DNA of 64,000 nt from Bradyrhizobium oligotrophicum S58. Lineage in GTDB: Bacteria > Pseudomonadota > Alphaproteobacteria > Rhizobiales > Xanthobacteraceae. This document shows, in pieces, positions 7,963-17,665 of this stretch. The notes under the pieces are model-generated. The model was not told the origin of the DNA and did not search any database. It saw only the letters and a program-made list of their open reading frames with translations. How positions within the stretch are numbered: position 1 is the first letter of the stretch; every line of letters starts with the position of its first letter. A program made the translations under genes and the position numbers. The stretch lies in NCBI RefSeq assembly GCF_000344805.1, contig NC_020453.1:4683001-4747000 (forward strand), in the 5' to 3' direction.

Positions 7963-10275
7963 TCACGCGAACAGCGTCGGCTGCGCCCTCCCCGCCCGCT
8001 CCTGAGCCTCGACGGCGGCCACGGCCGTCATGTTGAGAATGCCACGCGCGGTCACCGACGGCGTCAGGATGTGCGCCGGCCGTGCCGGTCCGATCAGGAT
8101 CGGCCCCACGGGCACCGCATCCGCGAGCACCTTGATCATCTGATAGGCGACGTTGGCGGCATCGAGGTTCGGCATGATCAGGACGTTGGCCGAGCCTTCG
8201 AGATCGGAATGCGGCAGGATCGCCTTGCGCGCGGTTGCCGACAGCGCGGTGTCGCCCTGCATCTCGCCGTCCGCCTCGAGGTCCGGCCGATGCTGCTTCA
8301 GCAGCGCAGTCGCCTGCCGCATCTTGCGCGACGAGTCGGTGTCGTAGCCGCCGAAATCAGAGTGCGAGACGAAGGCGATCTTCGGCTTGATGTTGAAGCG
8401 TGTGACGTGATTGGCCGCCAGCGAGGCCATCTCGGCGAGCTCCTCGGCGGTCGGGTTCGGCCGCACCTGGGTGTCGCCGATGAAATACGCGCCCTTGCTG
8501 GTGATGGTGAGCGCCAGCGCGGCGAAGTCGCTGACCCCCGGCATGAAGCCGATGATCTCGCGGACATGACGCAGATGGCTCATGTAGCGGCCCTCGACGC
8601 CGCAGATCATCGCATCCGCCTCGCCCCTGACGACGGCCAGCGCCGCGATCACGGTGGCGTTGGTGCGCACCACGGTGCGTGCCGCATCCGGCGTGACGCC
8701 GCGGCGGCCGGCGATCTCGATGTAGCTCTGCACATAGGAGCGGTAGCGCGGATCGTCCTCGGGGTTGACGAGATCGAAATCGGTGCCGGCCTTGATCGAC
8801 AGGCCGAAGCGCTTGATACGCGCTTCCACCACGCTCGGACGGCCCACCAGAATCGGCCGCGCCAGCTTCTCCTCGAGCACGACCTGCGTCGCGCGCAGCA
8901 CGCGCTCATCCTCGCCTTCAGCATAGATCACGCGCACCGGCTGCGCCTTCGCCTTCGCGAACACCGGCTTCATGATCAGGCCGGAGCGGAACGCGAAACG
9001 CTCGAGCAGCGCGGTGTATTCGTCGAAATTCTTGATCGGCCGCGTCGCGACGCCGGAGTCCATCGCGGCCTTCGCCACTGCGGGTGCGATGCGCAGGATC
9101 AGCCGCGGATCGAATGGCGAGGGGATCAGCGAGCCCGGACCAAAACCCTGCGTCTCGCCGGTGTCGAAGCCGCGGGACACCGCATCCGACGGCGGGTCCT
9201 GGGCGAGCTGTGCGATCGCGTCGACCGCCGCCTGCTTCATCGCCTCGTTGATCGCGGTGGCGCCGACGTCGAGCGCACCGCGGAAGATGAACGGGAAGCA
9301 GAGCACGTTGTTGACCTGGTTCGGGAAGTCCGAACGTCCCGTGCAGATCATCGCGTCCGGCCGCGCCGCGCGCGCCTCCTCCGGCATGATCTCAGGGTTG
9401 GGATTGGCGAGCGCCATCACCAGCGGCTTGTCGGCCATCTGTTTGACCATGTCGGGCTTCAGCACGCCGCCGGCGGAGACGCCCAGGAAGATGTCGGCGC
9501 CGCCGATCACCTCGGCCAAGGTGCGCTTGTCGGTGTTCTGCGCATAGACCGCCTTCCACGGGTCCATCAGCGTGTTGCGGCCCTCATGGACGACGCCGTC
9601 GATGTCGGTGACCCAGATGTTCTTGCGCTGCGCGCCCATCGAGACCAGCAGATTGAGGCAGGCGATCGCGGCCGCGCCCGCGCCCGACGTCACGATCTTG
9701 ACCTCGGACAGCTGCTTGCCGGCCAGCGACAGCGCATTCTTGATCGCCGCGCCGACGATGATCGCAGTGCCATGCTGGTCGTCATGGAAGACCGGGATCT
9801 TCATGCGCTCCTTCAGGCGCGCCTCGATCTCAAAACACTCCGGACCCTTGATGTCCTCGAGGTTGATGCCGCCGAAAGTCGGCTCCAGCGCCGCCACCGT
9901 CTCGACCACCCGGTCGATCGTCTCGGCGTTGATCTCGATGTCGAACACGTCGATGCCGGCGAATTTCTTGAACAGAACCGCCTTGCCCTCCATGACCGGT
10001 TTGGAGGCGAGCGGGCCGATATTGCCGAGGCCGAGCACGGCGGTGCCGTTGGAAACGACGGCGACCAGGTTGGCGCGCGCGGTCAGCGTCGCCGCTTCGG
10101 CGGGGTTGTTGGCGATCTCGGTGCACGCTGCAGCAACGCCCGGCGAATAGGCGAGCGCGAGGTCGCGCTGGTTGGCGAGCGGCTTGGAGGCCTGGATCTC
10201 CAGCTTGCCGGGCCGCGGCAGGCGGTGATAGGCCAGGGCTGCGGAACGAAGATCTTCAGAATAGGACGACGACAT
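7963..10275 (-). CDS. maeB: NADP-dependent malic enzyme (MaeB type)
   Basis: A 770-residue two-domain protein, full length for the MaeB family. Residues about 15-430 are the malic enzyme part: [14 protein letters not shown] near the start, [12 protein letters not shown] for metal/substrate binding, and the dinucleotide fold [19 protein letters not shown]. Residues about 435-765 are a phosphotransacetylase-like domain ([15 protein letters not shown], then GDTALSA and [12 protein letters not shown]), normally regulatory in this family. The enzyme decarboxylates malate to pyruvate and makes NAD(P)H, feeding gluconeogenesis and, in rhizobia, dicarboxylate use. Start chosen at the ATG ending at 10275, with GGAG six bases upstream. 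It could be the NAD form (dme); the cofactor cannot be decided from sequence here. Confidence 0.93.
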   Translation of the reverse strand: MSSSYSEDLRSAALAYHRLPRPGKLEIQASKPLANQRDLALAYSPGVAAACTEIANNPAEAATLTARANLVAVVSNGTAVLGLGNIGPLASKPVMEGKAVLFKKFAGIDVFDIEINAETIDRVVETVAALEPTFGGINLEDIKGPECFEIEARLKERMKIPVFHDDQHGTAIIVGAAIKNALSLAGKQLSEVKIVTSGAGAAAIACLNLLVSMGAQRKNIWVTDIDGVVHEGRNTLMDPWKAVYAQNTDKRTLAEVIGGADIFLGVSAGGVLKPDMVKQMADKPLVMALANPNPEIMPEEARAARPDAMICTGRSDFPNQVNNVLCFPFIFRGALDVGATAINEAMKQAAVDAIAQLAQDPPSDAVSRGFDTGETQGFGPGSLIPSPFDPRLILRIAPAVAKAAMDSGVATRPIKNFDEYTALLERFAFRSGLIMKPVFAKAKAQPVRVIYAEGEDERVLRATQVVLEEKLARPILVGRPSVVEARIKRFGLSIKAGTDFDLVNPEDDPRYRSYVQSYIEIAGRRGVTPDAARTVVRTNATVIAALAVVRGEADAMICGVEGRYMSHLRHVREIIGFMPGVSDFAALALTITSKGAYFIGDTQVRPNPTAEELAEMASLAANHVTRFNIKPKIAFVSHSDFGGYDTDSSRKMRQATALLKQHRPDLEADGEMQGDTALSATARKAILPHSDLEGSANVLIMPNLDAANVAYQMIKVLADAVPVGPILIGPARPAHILTPSVTARGILNMTAVAAVEAQERAGRAQPTLFA

Positions 10276-10515
10276 ACGTGCTCCAGCGTTTCCGACCCGG
10301 ATTTTTGGTCTCTTGAGTCTCGGTCAGACGTCGGTTTTTCCGGCCGGTGGAAGCGCATGTGATGCACGTTGGGCGGCTTTCATGCAACATCCGAAACCAT
10401 GTTCGCCGGCATCCCGGACCAGCGATTCCCCTGTTCGCAGAAGCACATCCCTACTCCATCGATTTCATTGAGACCATCATCCCTTGCTGCCTAAGCCTTG
10501 GGCGGAGCACATCAA

Positions 10516-12531
10516 ATGACCCGTGTCCTGATCGGAATACTCACAGTATTAGCCCTCGGCATTGCCGGCTTCATCGGCGCCCCCTGGTACGCCCAGAATC
10601 GTGCCGAGCGCGAAGTCGACGCCAGCTTCGCCCAGATCCGGCAGAACGGCGCCACCGCAAGCCACGGCAAGGTCGCCTTCGACCTGTGGAGTCGCAAGTT
10701 GACAATCGCCGATGTCAAGGTCGAGTCGGCCGCCCAGCCGCCGGCGAGCGTCACGTTCGGCACCTTCACCGCGACCGGGCTGAGCCAGCCTGATTCCGAG
10801 CATGTCACGGCCGCCAGCATCGAGCTCGGCGACGTCACGATGACGGGCCAGATGCCCGGCCCCTCGCCGCTCCGCCTCAGCTACAAGCTGCCGCAACTGG
10901 TGGTGAAGGATTATGCCGGCCCGATCCGGTTCACCGCGCTTCCCGCCGGCGCCGGCATGCTGGAGACCTACCGGGCCCTCGCCCAGCAGTTCGTCGCGAT
11001 CAGCGCCTCGTCGATCAGCGTGCCGCGCACCACCGGCACGATGGAGGGCGGCCCCTCCGCGGCCCCGGCCGAATTTACATATTCCGGGCTCACCTTCGAC
11101 ACCATCAAGGCCGGCCGGATCGCGAGCTACAAGCTCGACGAGGTCGCGTTCACGATGAGCCTGCAGCAGCCGGCCAGCAAATTCGCGGCGACCGCACAGC
11201 AGCCGACCGGCAAGATCGAGAAGATGCAGGGCCGCATCGTCGGCATCGTTCACCAGGACATCGACGCCAATGCGATCCTGGCCGTGCTCAATCCGGAGGC
11301 CGCCAAGGACGACCATACCTATCGGGTCTATGGCCGGGTCACGACCGGTGCCTACGAGATCAACTCCGACGCCGGCGTGCGCATGCGCATGGAGGGCCTC
11401 TCCGCCGACGAGTTCAGCGTGCGGCCATCGCGCCTGCAATTGCCGGCGCTGATCGCAGCCCTGCCCGCATCGACGGCGGCGCAGCCCACGCCCGAAGAAA
11501 CACGCGAGCTCATGGAGAAGGTCGCGGGCATCTATGAAGGCATGGCGATCAAGAACGCCGAGATGCGCGGCCTCTCGATCGAGACCCCGCAGGGGCCGGT
11601 CAAGCTGGCGGCGCTGCGCTTCGACCTGCGCGAGGGCAAAGGTGACATCGCGATCGAAGGTTTTGATGGCCGCGCGCCGAACGGCCCGGTCAAGCTCGGC
11701 CGCTTCGCGCTCAAGGGCTTCGATTTCGCCAATCTGATGCATTTCGCCGCCAAATATGCCGCGACGGGCGCGAAGCCCGCCCCGACTGATGCGGTGGTGC
11801 TGTTCAAGCTGCTCGACGGCATCGAGCTGAAAGGGCTGACCGCGCCCTATAAGGCCGGCGACAAGCCGGTGCAGATCGACAATATCAGCCTCGACTGGGG
11901 CCAGTTCGTCGGCCCGATCCCGACCCAGGCGCGCCTGGTGGCCAAGATGGCCGGACCGCTCGATCCCTCCAACCCGGCGCTGCTGCCGCTCCTGGTCGCC
12001 GGCATCGACACCGCCGCCTTCGATGCCGATCTCGGCCTCGGCTGGACGGAAAGCTCCGGTGCGTTCGCGCTTCAACCCTTCAAGCTCGAGGTCAGCAACC
12101 TGCTCGCGGCGTCCGCCAACGTCTCGCTTGCGCGCGTGCCGCGCGAGGTGTTCACGATCGACCTGCAGCAGGCGACGACCGCCGCGGGGCAGATCGAGGC
12201 CGCCGGGCTGGAATTCACCTTGCGCGATCTCGGCGCGATCGACGTGCTCGTCGCCAACTACGCCCGCGGCCACAGCATCCCCCGCGACGCCGCGCGCAAG
12301 GCGCTGGTCGACAGCATCAAGGCCATCGGCTCGCAAGTCGCGGCCGACAATGCCGACGTCGTCGGCGCGGTCGATGCGATCAGCCGCTTCGTCGAGCGGC
12401 CGCGCCAGACCTTCACCCTGAAGCTCTCGCCGCGCGCCAAGGTGCCGGCCATGCAGCTCGCCCAGCTCATCGCCATCGACCCACCGAGCGCGCTGGCGCA
12501 GTTCAAGATCGAGGCCCAGACGGCGCCGTGA
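10516..12531 (+). CDS. Large envelope-anchored hypothetical protein
   Basis: A 671-residue protein without a family I can name. The ATG at 10516 follows GGAG at 10503-10506. Residues 1-25 are an uncleaved-looking signal anchor (VLIGILTVLALGIAGFIGAPW). The rest is regular beta-rich sequence with repeated motifs such as KLTIADVKVES, IELGDVTMTG and LPQLVVKDYAG. That resembles AsmA/DUF945-type periplasmic proteins, but this is only an impression. The body is free of cysteine clusters and catalytic motifs. It is the last gene before a long repeat-containing gap. Periplasmic location anchored to the inner membrane is inferred. Confidence 0.6.
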   Translation: MTRVLIGILTVLALGIAGFIGAPWYAQNRAEREVDASFAQIRQNGATASHGKVAFDLWSRKLTIADVKVESAAQPPASVTFGTFTATGLSQPDSEHVTAASIELGDVTMTGQMPGPSPLRLSYKLPQLVVKDYAGPIRFTALPAGAGMLETYRALAQQFVAISASSISVPRTTGTMEGGPSAAPAEFTYSGLTFDTIKAGRIASYKLDEVAFTMSLQQPASKFAATAQQPTGKIEKMQGRIVGIVHQDIDANAILAVLNPEAAKDDHTYRVYGRVTTGAYEINSDAGVRMRMEGLSADEFSVRPSRLQLPALIAALPASTAAQPTPEETRELMEKVAGIYEGMAIKNAEMRGLSIETPQGPVKLAALRFDLREGKGDIAIEGFDGRAPNGPVKLGRFALKGFDFANLMHFAAKYAATGAKPAPTDAVVLFKLLDGIELKGLTAPYKAGDKPVQIDNISLDWGQFVGPIPTQARLVAKMAGPLDPSNPALLPLLVAGIDTAAFDADLGLGWTESSGAFALQPFKLEVSNLLAASANVSLARVPREVFTIDLQQATTAAGQIEAAGLEFTLRDLGAIDVLVANYARGHSIPRDAARKALVDSIKAIGSQVAADNADVVGAVDAISRFVERPRQTFTLKLSPRAKVPAMQLAQLIAIDPPSALAQFKIEAQTAP

Positions 12532-12942
12532 GCTTGGCGGGCACGCTCGGACACCTCTCTCTCCTCCGCCATTCCGGGGCGCGCAAAGCGCGGCAGTGGG
12601 ATCGGATTGCGATGATATCCACTCCCGCTACACGCACAGTGCGCTCCCTCTCCCCGTTCTTCACGGGGCCACGACGAGCTTCGCTCGCGCGCCCGCATCC
12701 GCCTTCGCTCTTCGAGCTACGGCGGACAAGAGCGGGGCGAGGTGCACCGAGCAAGTCGCAGCACCCCGACACAAAACTTCGATTCCGTACTTCTCGAACC
12801 GTCGTCGATCTGCGCGGAGTCGTTGGCGTTGCCTGATGATTTTCACGATGAGATTCTCGCGAGCTAAGGGACGCGTCTCCACGATCCCGCGGCTGAAGCG
12901 CCCGAGTTGTTCCGGTCGTTCGGCCCTCTACAATCGAAGAGG

Positions 12943-13046
12943 GCGCAGGGAATGCCGGGTGCTGGCCGCAACCCATGGCCCGCCTGCGAAAAAAAATGCA
13001 GGCGGCAGGTACCACAGGTGCTGCCGTCAACCGGCATTCCCTGCGC
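12943..13046. repeat. Inverted repeat, probable Bradyrhizobium dispersed element
   Basis: A perfect 16-bp inverted repeat: GCGCAGGGAATGCCGG at 12943-12958 and CCGGCATTCCCTGCGC at 13031-13046, flanking about 72 bases. The following 150 bases (TGGGCTTTTCGGCTGCTTCG, then CTTGACACCAGCATCGGGGT) match, from memory, intergenic sequence seen repeatedly in Bradyrhizobium genomes. The dyad is seen directly; the multi-copy status is recollection. Confidence 0.55.
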
Positions 13047-13355
13047 GATGGGCTTTTCGGCTGCTTCGCGCTCTCCTCGGGGACCGGCTTGTTTGCCCCC
13101 GTCATCCACGCGACGCCCGAAGGCATCGGCGCGAACTTGACACCAGCATCGGGGTGTCAGGACCACACGACTTGACCGCCTGCAGCCTGCCTTTCGTCCA
13201 CGCGACACGCGCGTTGCGACAGACTGCAGCCACCGCCTCCCCACCTCACGTCTCGTGACGACCGCGAACCGTCCCTCTTCATCGAGGCGGGATGGCCGGA
13301 AATGTGGAGGTGATTTGCCCGACGAGGCAAGCGAAAAAACTGCGACAGACTAACA

Positions 13356-13400
13356 CGACGGGCAGTTTGCGCATGGTTGAAATGCAGATATTGCCCGTCG
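13356..13400. repeat. Short dyad CGACGGGCA...TGCCCGTCG
   Basis: A 9-bp inverted repeat, CGACGGGCA at 13356-13364 and TGCCCGTCG at 13392-13400, preceded by AAAAAACTGCGACAGACTAA. This layout is familiar as an interspersed intergenic element in Bradyrhizobium, by recollection only. Confidence 0.45.
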
Positions 13401-13834
13401 GGCAGACCCTGGGTCGACTACGCTCGACGTGATCAGGCTTGGACTAACAGCATTCGCTATTTCCCTCGCCGTCATTGCGGACCGCCCTTGCGCCAAGCCA
13501 TCAGGAGCGCCGCTTCACCCTGATGCTTCCCTGCGGCCTGCACCGGATTCTCAGCTCGGCGCGGACCGATGAATTGCCGCCAATTCAACTCAAGTTCTAA
13601 CGAAGCGCATAACTACTCACATCGACTCTCCCACGCGTTGCATCGAGCGGAAGCATCGCACACGCCAGGGCTGCATTATCCGGATACAGTAAGCTTTGCT
13701 TAACCCGATACCCTCTATCGTGGAAACTACGGGAAACAATCTGCAACACAGCTCGGGCCCTGTTCTGGACGACAGTCGAGGCCGATCCCGGGGACGCTGA
13801 GACGGCCAACGCCGCCAAACGAGGGTGAGGGGTC

Positions 13835-15244
13835 ATGCTGCACGGCCTGGTGCTTCGCTATGCACGGGATCGGAAGGCCAACGTTGCGGTCATCTTCGCC
13901 CTGATGATGGTGCCCACGATCTATCTGTTGGGCATGGCGCTCGACTACACGCAGAAGCAGCGCAGACAGAACCAGCTCGATGCGGCGGCAGATGCCGCGG
14001 CGATTGCGGCCGTCAGGCCGGCGATGCTGACTGAGACCAACGCCGACGTCGTCAAGGCGACTGCGGCAGCCGTGTTTGCGGCCAAGGCCGCGCTTCCCGG
14101 CCTGACGGCGGTGCCGACACCGACGATCACCGTCGATGATTCCGGACTGCAGCGGACGATCACCGTCTCCTACGTCGCCCAATCCATCAACAATTTCCCC
14201 TCGGTGCTCGGCAGCCCGTCATGGCAGGTCTGGGGCTCGTCCAAGGCGCAGGCCTCCAGCGCGCCGAACATGAATTTCTATCTGCTGCTGGACGACTCGC
14301 CGTCGATGGCGATCGCCGCGACCCAGACCGATATCGACAACCTGATCTCCAAAACGAGCGGCCAGCCGTCCGGGTCGAAGAATTGCGGGTTTGCCTGCCA
14401 CGAGACGCACCCCAACCTCGACAGCGGGGCGAACTCGTCGACCAAGGACAATCTCAGCATCGCACGTACGAACAACGTGACCCTGCGGATCGACCTCGTG
14501 GTGAACGCCGTCAAACAACTGCTCGTCGGCCCCTGGTCCTGCCTGCAGGCGGGCGTCTCCGGCGGGGTCATGCAGTGCATGTCGGCGATCAACAACACCA
14601 CGTACAAGGCAGCGATCTACACGTTCGACTATAATCTGAACACGGTCCAGACGCTGACAAGTCCCTCGACCGCCGGCACACAGATCTCCAACATCCAGCT
14701 GCTGACGGTCGACCACCAGAATTGCGTCACGACCTCGGTCTGCAACACCGACTTCGGCACCGACATCTCGGGCGCGCTCACCAGCCTCAACAACATCATG
14801 CCCAACCCGGGCAGCGGCACCAATCAGTCGGGCGATACGCCGCAGGAGGTGATCTTCCTGGTGACCGACGGGGTCGAGGACAAGCTCATCGCGAAGTCGG
14901 CAAGCTGCGACCCCAACGCAACCACTCCGCTCCCGGCCGCAGGCACGCAAGTGCGCTGCCAGCAGCCGCTCAACACCGCGATATGCGACACGATCAAGGC
15001 CAAGAAAGTCCGCATCGCGATCCTCTACACCGAGTATCTGCAGCTGACGTCGGACGGCTGGTACAACAGCCGCATCGCCCAGTTCAACCTCCCGTCCTCC
15101 TCGACCGGCACGATCGCACAGCGATTGAAATCCTGCGCCTCCCCTGGCCTGTTCGCGAACGTTCAGACGGGCGGCGACATTTCGACGGCACTGACCAATC
15201 TGTTCCTGAAGGTCGCGTCGAGCACCGCCAGCCTCGTGCAGTAA
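13835..15244 (+). CDS. TadG-like pilus/surface protein with VWA domain
   Basis: A 469-residue protein. Residues about 12-36 form a hydrophobic segment in the TadG style (KANVAVIFALMMVPTIYLLG), followed by the heptad-like LDAAADAAAIAAV. A von Willebrand A domain starts near residue 147: LLLDDSPSMAIA carries the MIDAS pattern D153-x-S155-x-S157, and EVIFLVTDGVEDK carries the later metal Asp. Several cysteines (for example NCGFACHETHP, SCLQAGVS, QNCVTTSVCN) suggest disulfides outside the cell. Tad systems assemble Flp pili for adhesion. GAGGGTGAGGGG just precedes the ATG. It heads a three-gene set with the next two genes, 10 and 12 bases apart. Confidence 0.82.
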   Translation: MLHGLVLRYARDRKANVAVIFALMMVPTIYLLGMALDYTQKQRRQNQLDAAADAAAIAAVRPAMLTETNADVVKATAAAVFAAKAALPGLTAVPTPTITVDDSGLQRTITVSYVAQSINNFPSVLGSPSWQVWGSSKAQASSAPNMNFYLLLDDSPSMAIAATQTDIDNLISKTSGQPSGSKNCGFACHETHPNLDSGANSSTKDNLSIARTNNVTLRIDLVVNAVKQLLVGPWSCLQAGVSGGVMQCMSAINNTTYKAAIYTFDYNLNTVQTLTSPSTAGTQISNIQLLTVDHQNCVTTSVCNTDFGTDISGALTSLNNIMPNPGSGTNQSGDTPQEVIFLVTDGVEDKLIAKSASCDPNATTPLPAAGTQVRCQQPLNTAICDTIKAKKVRIAILYTEYLQLTSDGWYNSRIAQFNLPSSSTGTIAQRLKSCASPGLFANVQTGGDISTALTNLFLKVASSTASLVQ

Positions 15245-15254
15245 GGCCCCCGTC

Positions 15255-15815
15255 ATGATCGGAGCACGAGCAGCATCACCGGCCGGGCACCGCAACGCCT
15301 GCCGGGCCTTCGTCAGCGACAACAGAGCTGCCACCGCCGTCGAGTTCGCGCTCGTGGCTGCGCCGTTTCTGGCGCTCATCATCGCGCTCATCCAGACGTT
15401 TCTCGTGTTCTTTGCGCAGCAGCTGCTCGAATCGGTGGTCCAGCAGTCGGCCCGCATGGTCATGACCGGGCAAGTGCAGGCCCAGACCCTGACTCAGGAT
15501 GCGTTCAAGCAGCAGGTCGTCTGCAAGAAGATCCTCATCTTCTTCGACTGCAACGGAGTGATGATCGACCTGCAGGTGGCCAATGCGTGGTCCTCCGCCA
15601 ACACGGCGATGCCGACGCTGACGTTCGACAGCAAGGGAACCGTCACCAACACCTGGCAATACAACCCCGGAAACGCCGGCGATATCGTCGTTCTTCGGGT
15701 GATGTATGTGTGGCCCGTCGTGCTGGGACCGCTCGGCTTCAATCTGTCGAACGTCTCGAACGGCAACCGGCTGATGATGGGCTCGGCCGCCTTCCAGAAT
15801 GAGCCGTCCTCTTAG
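15255..15815 (+). CDS. TadE-like pilus assembly protein
   Basis: A 186-residue protein with one N-terminal membrane segment (about residues 31-52, VEFALVAAPFLALIIALIQTF) preceded by RAATAVEFALVA, the TadE motif that contains the prepilin-peptidase-like Glu. The segment is followed by QQSARMVMTGQVQ, also typical. The C-terminal half is extracytoplasmic and holds two cysteines (VCKKILIFFDCNG). It lies between the TadG-like and the second TadE-like gene and is almost certainly co-transcribed with them. Whether it is a processed minor pseudopilin is inferred from the family. Confidence 0.8.
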   Translation: MIGARAASPAGHRNACRAFVSDNRAATAVEFALVAAPFLALIIALIQTFLVFFAQQLLESVVQQSARMVMTGQVQAQTLTQDAFKQQVVCKKILIFFDCNGVMIDLQVANAWSSANTAMPTLTFDSKGTVTNTWQYNPGNAGDIVVLRVMYVWPVVLGPLGFNLSNVSNGNRLMMGSAAFQNEPSS

Positions 15816-15827
15816 AAGGAGAAAGAC

Positions 15828-16481
15828 ATGCTTGCCGGCTTTCCGCTGCACGCACGCAGGCTGTGGACCGACGTCGACGCAGTGGCCGCAACCGAGTTCG
15901 CGATCGTGCTGCCGTTCATGCTGACGCTCTATCTGGGCGGTGTGGAGCTTGGCAACGGCCTCGCCATCAGCGTCAAGGTCAGCGAAACCTCGCACAGCGT
16001 CGCCGACATGGTTTCGCAGAACACGCAGGTGACTGCGGCCCAGATGCAGAGCATTCTTCTGGCATCGACGTCGATCATGGCCCCCTATGCGGTCAAGGAC
16101 GACAACGGCAACTCGCTCATCACCGTCACCGTGTCGGAAGTCTCGACCGACAAGAATGGCAATGCCACGGTGCAATGGAGCCAGTCGACCAACTCGACAG
16201 CCGCGAGGCCGGTCGGCCAGAGAATGACGTTGTCGTCCTTCACCGGCACGGGCACCACCAACGCCAACATCTCGCTGATTCTGGGCGAGGTGTCCTACAA
16301 CTATAAACCCAATCTCGGATCGGGGGTCACCGGCCCGATGACGATCTCGGACAGCTACTACCTGTTTCCGCGCTGCTCGACCAACAGCCCGACCACCTCG
16401 AGCTTCCCCTTCTACGACGTGAAGTATCCGGCGTCCGCGACCTGCACCTGCATCCAGCATCTGCGACAGAAGAGCTGCTAG
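15828..16481 (+). CDS. TadE-like pilus assembly protein, second copy
   Basis: A 217-residue protein with the same architecture: VAATEFAIVLPFMLTLYLGGVEL at about residues 20-42, the Glu after AAT matching the TadE signature. The extracytoplasmic part is Ser/Thr/Asn-rich and ends with four cysteines, three of them clustered (TCTCIQHLRQKSC). GAAGGAG lies 9 bases upstream of the ATG. It ends the three-gene set. No tadA, tadB, tadC, rcpA or flp gene is present within the window on either side, so this set is separated from the assembly machinery. Confidence 0.78.
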   Translation: MLAGFPLHARRLWTDVDAVAATEFAIVLPFMLTLYLGGVELGNGLAISVKVSETSHSVADMVSQNTQVTAAQMQSILLASTSIMAPYAVKDDNGNSLITVTVSEVSTDKNGNATVQWSQSTNSTAARPVGQRMTLSSFTGTGTTNANISLILGEVSYNYKPNLGSGVTGPMTISDSYYLFPRCSTNSPTTSSFPFYDVKYPASATCTCIQHLRQKSC

Positions 16482-16666
16482 CGCGGTCGGAACAGACTGT
16501 TCTCGATACAAACAGCCTCGGCCCTTCCCCACATACTTTCCGAAGTTCGCAATGCGGAGCGGCGGGCGCTTCATCTCGTCACGCACGGCCTCTCGCGAGG
16601 ACGCACAGCGCAAGGGAACATCAGACGACGCCGTCGAGCAGCCCTCGGCAAATATCGCTCACCGGA

Positions 16667-17374
16667 TTACTTCCCGGTCTGCGCTACTCCAAGAAATTGC
16701 AGCAAGGAGAGGCGCGTCGGCGCGGGGCGTGCCAGCGGCCGCGCATTGACGGGGGCAAGCGACTTGGGCACTCGCGGCTTCGGCCAGCGCACGACATCGA
16801 GGCGCACGTTCGCGAGACCCGAGTCGACCATGTCCAGCGCTGCTGCGGCGGCATAGGACAAGTCGACCACACGGCCGTCGACATAGGGGCCGCGGTCGTT
16901 GATCCGCACCGTCACGGCGCGCCCGGTGTCGAGCCGCGTCACGCGCAGGCGCGTGCCGAACGGCAGGCTGCGATGCGCGGCGGTCATGGCCGTGGTGTCG
17001 AACACCTCGCCATTGGCGGTCGGCTGCGGCGCCGTGTAGTAGCTGGCGAGGCCGCGCGGCACGTAACGCGGGCGACGCGGCGGAGCGCTCGCGACCGGTG
17101 GAACGGTCGTCTGCGGGATGGGGCTTGCCTGCGGAGCCGGCTGGGCCGGTGCAGTCTGCGTCAGCGCGGCCTGCTGGCCTGCAGCACCCTTGGCGAGGCC
17201 ACCGCCGACATCCGGCGACCGCGCGCAGGCGGTGAGCGTGGCGGCGAACATCGCGGCGACGAGCCGGCGGACCAGCACGGTGCCGCCTGCGGCATCGTCG
17301 GTGCGCTGATGCGACCACGACGCACCGGCCGCGTTCGCAACGCCCAATGCACGTCCGCGGCGGGTTTCCGCCAT
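16667..17374 (-). CDS. rlpA: RlpA-like lipoprotein, septal ring lytic transglycosylase family
   Basis: A 235-residue protein. The start at 17374 has a strong GGAGGAGG on the coding strand. The signal peptide is set back (about 34-50) and ends in the lipobox LTAC, so it should be an outer-membrane lipoprotein. A Pro/Ala/Gln linker leads to the double-psi beta-barrel at about 112-200: GLASYYTAPQPTANGEVFD, AAHRSLPFGT, VRINDRGPYVDGRVVDLS, which carries the conserved His and Asp of the active groove. It lacks the SPOR domain of the E. coli protein. RlpA of Pseudomonas cleaves denuded glycan strands; activity here is inferred. Confidence 0.88.
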   Translation of the reverse strand: MAETRRGRALGVANAAGASWSHQRTDDAAGGTVLVRRLVAAMFAATLTACARSPDVGGGLAKGAAGQQAALTQTAPAQPAPQASPIPQTTVPPVASAPPRRPRYVPRGLASYYTAPQPTANGEVFDTTAMTAAHRSLPFGTRLRVTRLDTGRAVTVRINDRGPYVDGRVVDLSYAAAAALDMVDSGLANVRLDVVRWPKPRVPKSLAPVNARPLARPAPTRLSLLQFLGVAQTGK

Positions 17375-17665
17375 GTCTCCTCCTCCCGCACCCCAGCGAG
17401 AGAAGTCGACTAGGCAAAATCGGCCTGTTGGCGACGGAACCGTGACGACGACGGTTCAAGTCGGTGGTGCTCCGGCGATGCAATACCGGCAGCACCGCGC
17501 AACGCAGCCGCTTGCAGCTCCACTGCTGCAGCTTGGTGTTGGCACAGGTGGGCGTTGTGATAGCTAAGCATGCGGCGGTACCGTGATGGGTAGGTACCTT
17601 GTCGTGAGCGCGCGGGCGGGGCGGCAACCTCGGCGGCTGTGCCTGCCACGCCCGCGCCTCGCGCC

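Larger units (their letters stand above)
12532..13834. other. Gene-free region with dispersed repeats
   Basis: About 1.3 kb with no gene I can support. Open frames cross it on both strands, but they are Arg/Pro/Ser/Ala-rich, lack Shine-Dalgarno sites and change frame together, as expected of non-coding GC-rich DNA. It holds the two repeat elements listed below. The right end, about 13.6-13.83 kb, is less GC-rich and should carry the promoter of the Tad-type operon that starts at 13835. Confidence 0.6.

Noticed and set aside
8071..10362. A 763-codon plus-strand frame
   Set aside because: It mirrors maeB exactly and reads as Arg/His/Asp-rich low-complexity sequence. MaeB is certain, so this is a shadow.
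10549..12336. A 595-codon minus-strand frame
   Set aside because: Antisense of the envelope protein gene. That gene has no known family, but its signal anchor and Shine-Dalgarno make the plus-strand reading more credible.
12596..13258. A 220-codon frame in the repeat region
   Set aside because: No start signal; Arg/Ser/Pro-rich; crosses the inverted repeat. Likely a repeat artefact often annotated wrongly.
17440..17500. A GGTTCAAGTC stretch resembling a tRNA T-loop
   Set aside because: No matching acceptor stem, anticodon arm or CCA nearby.
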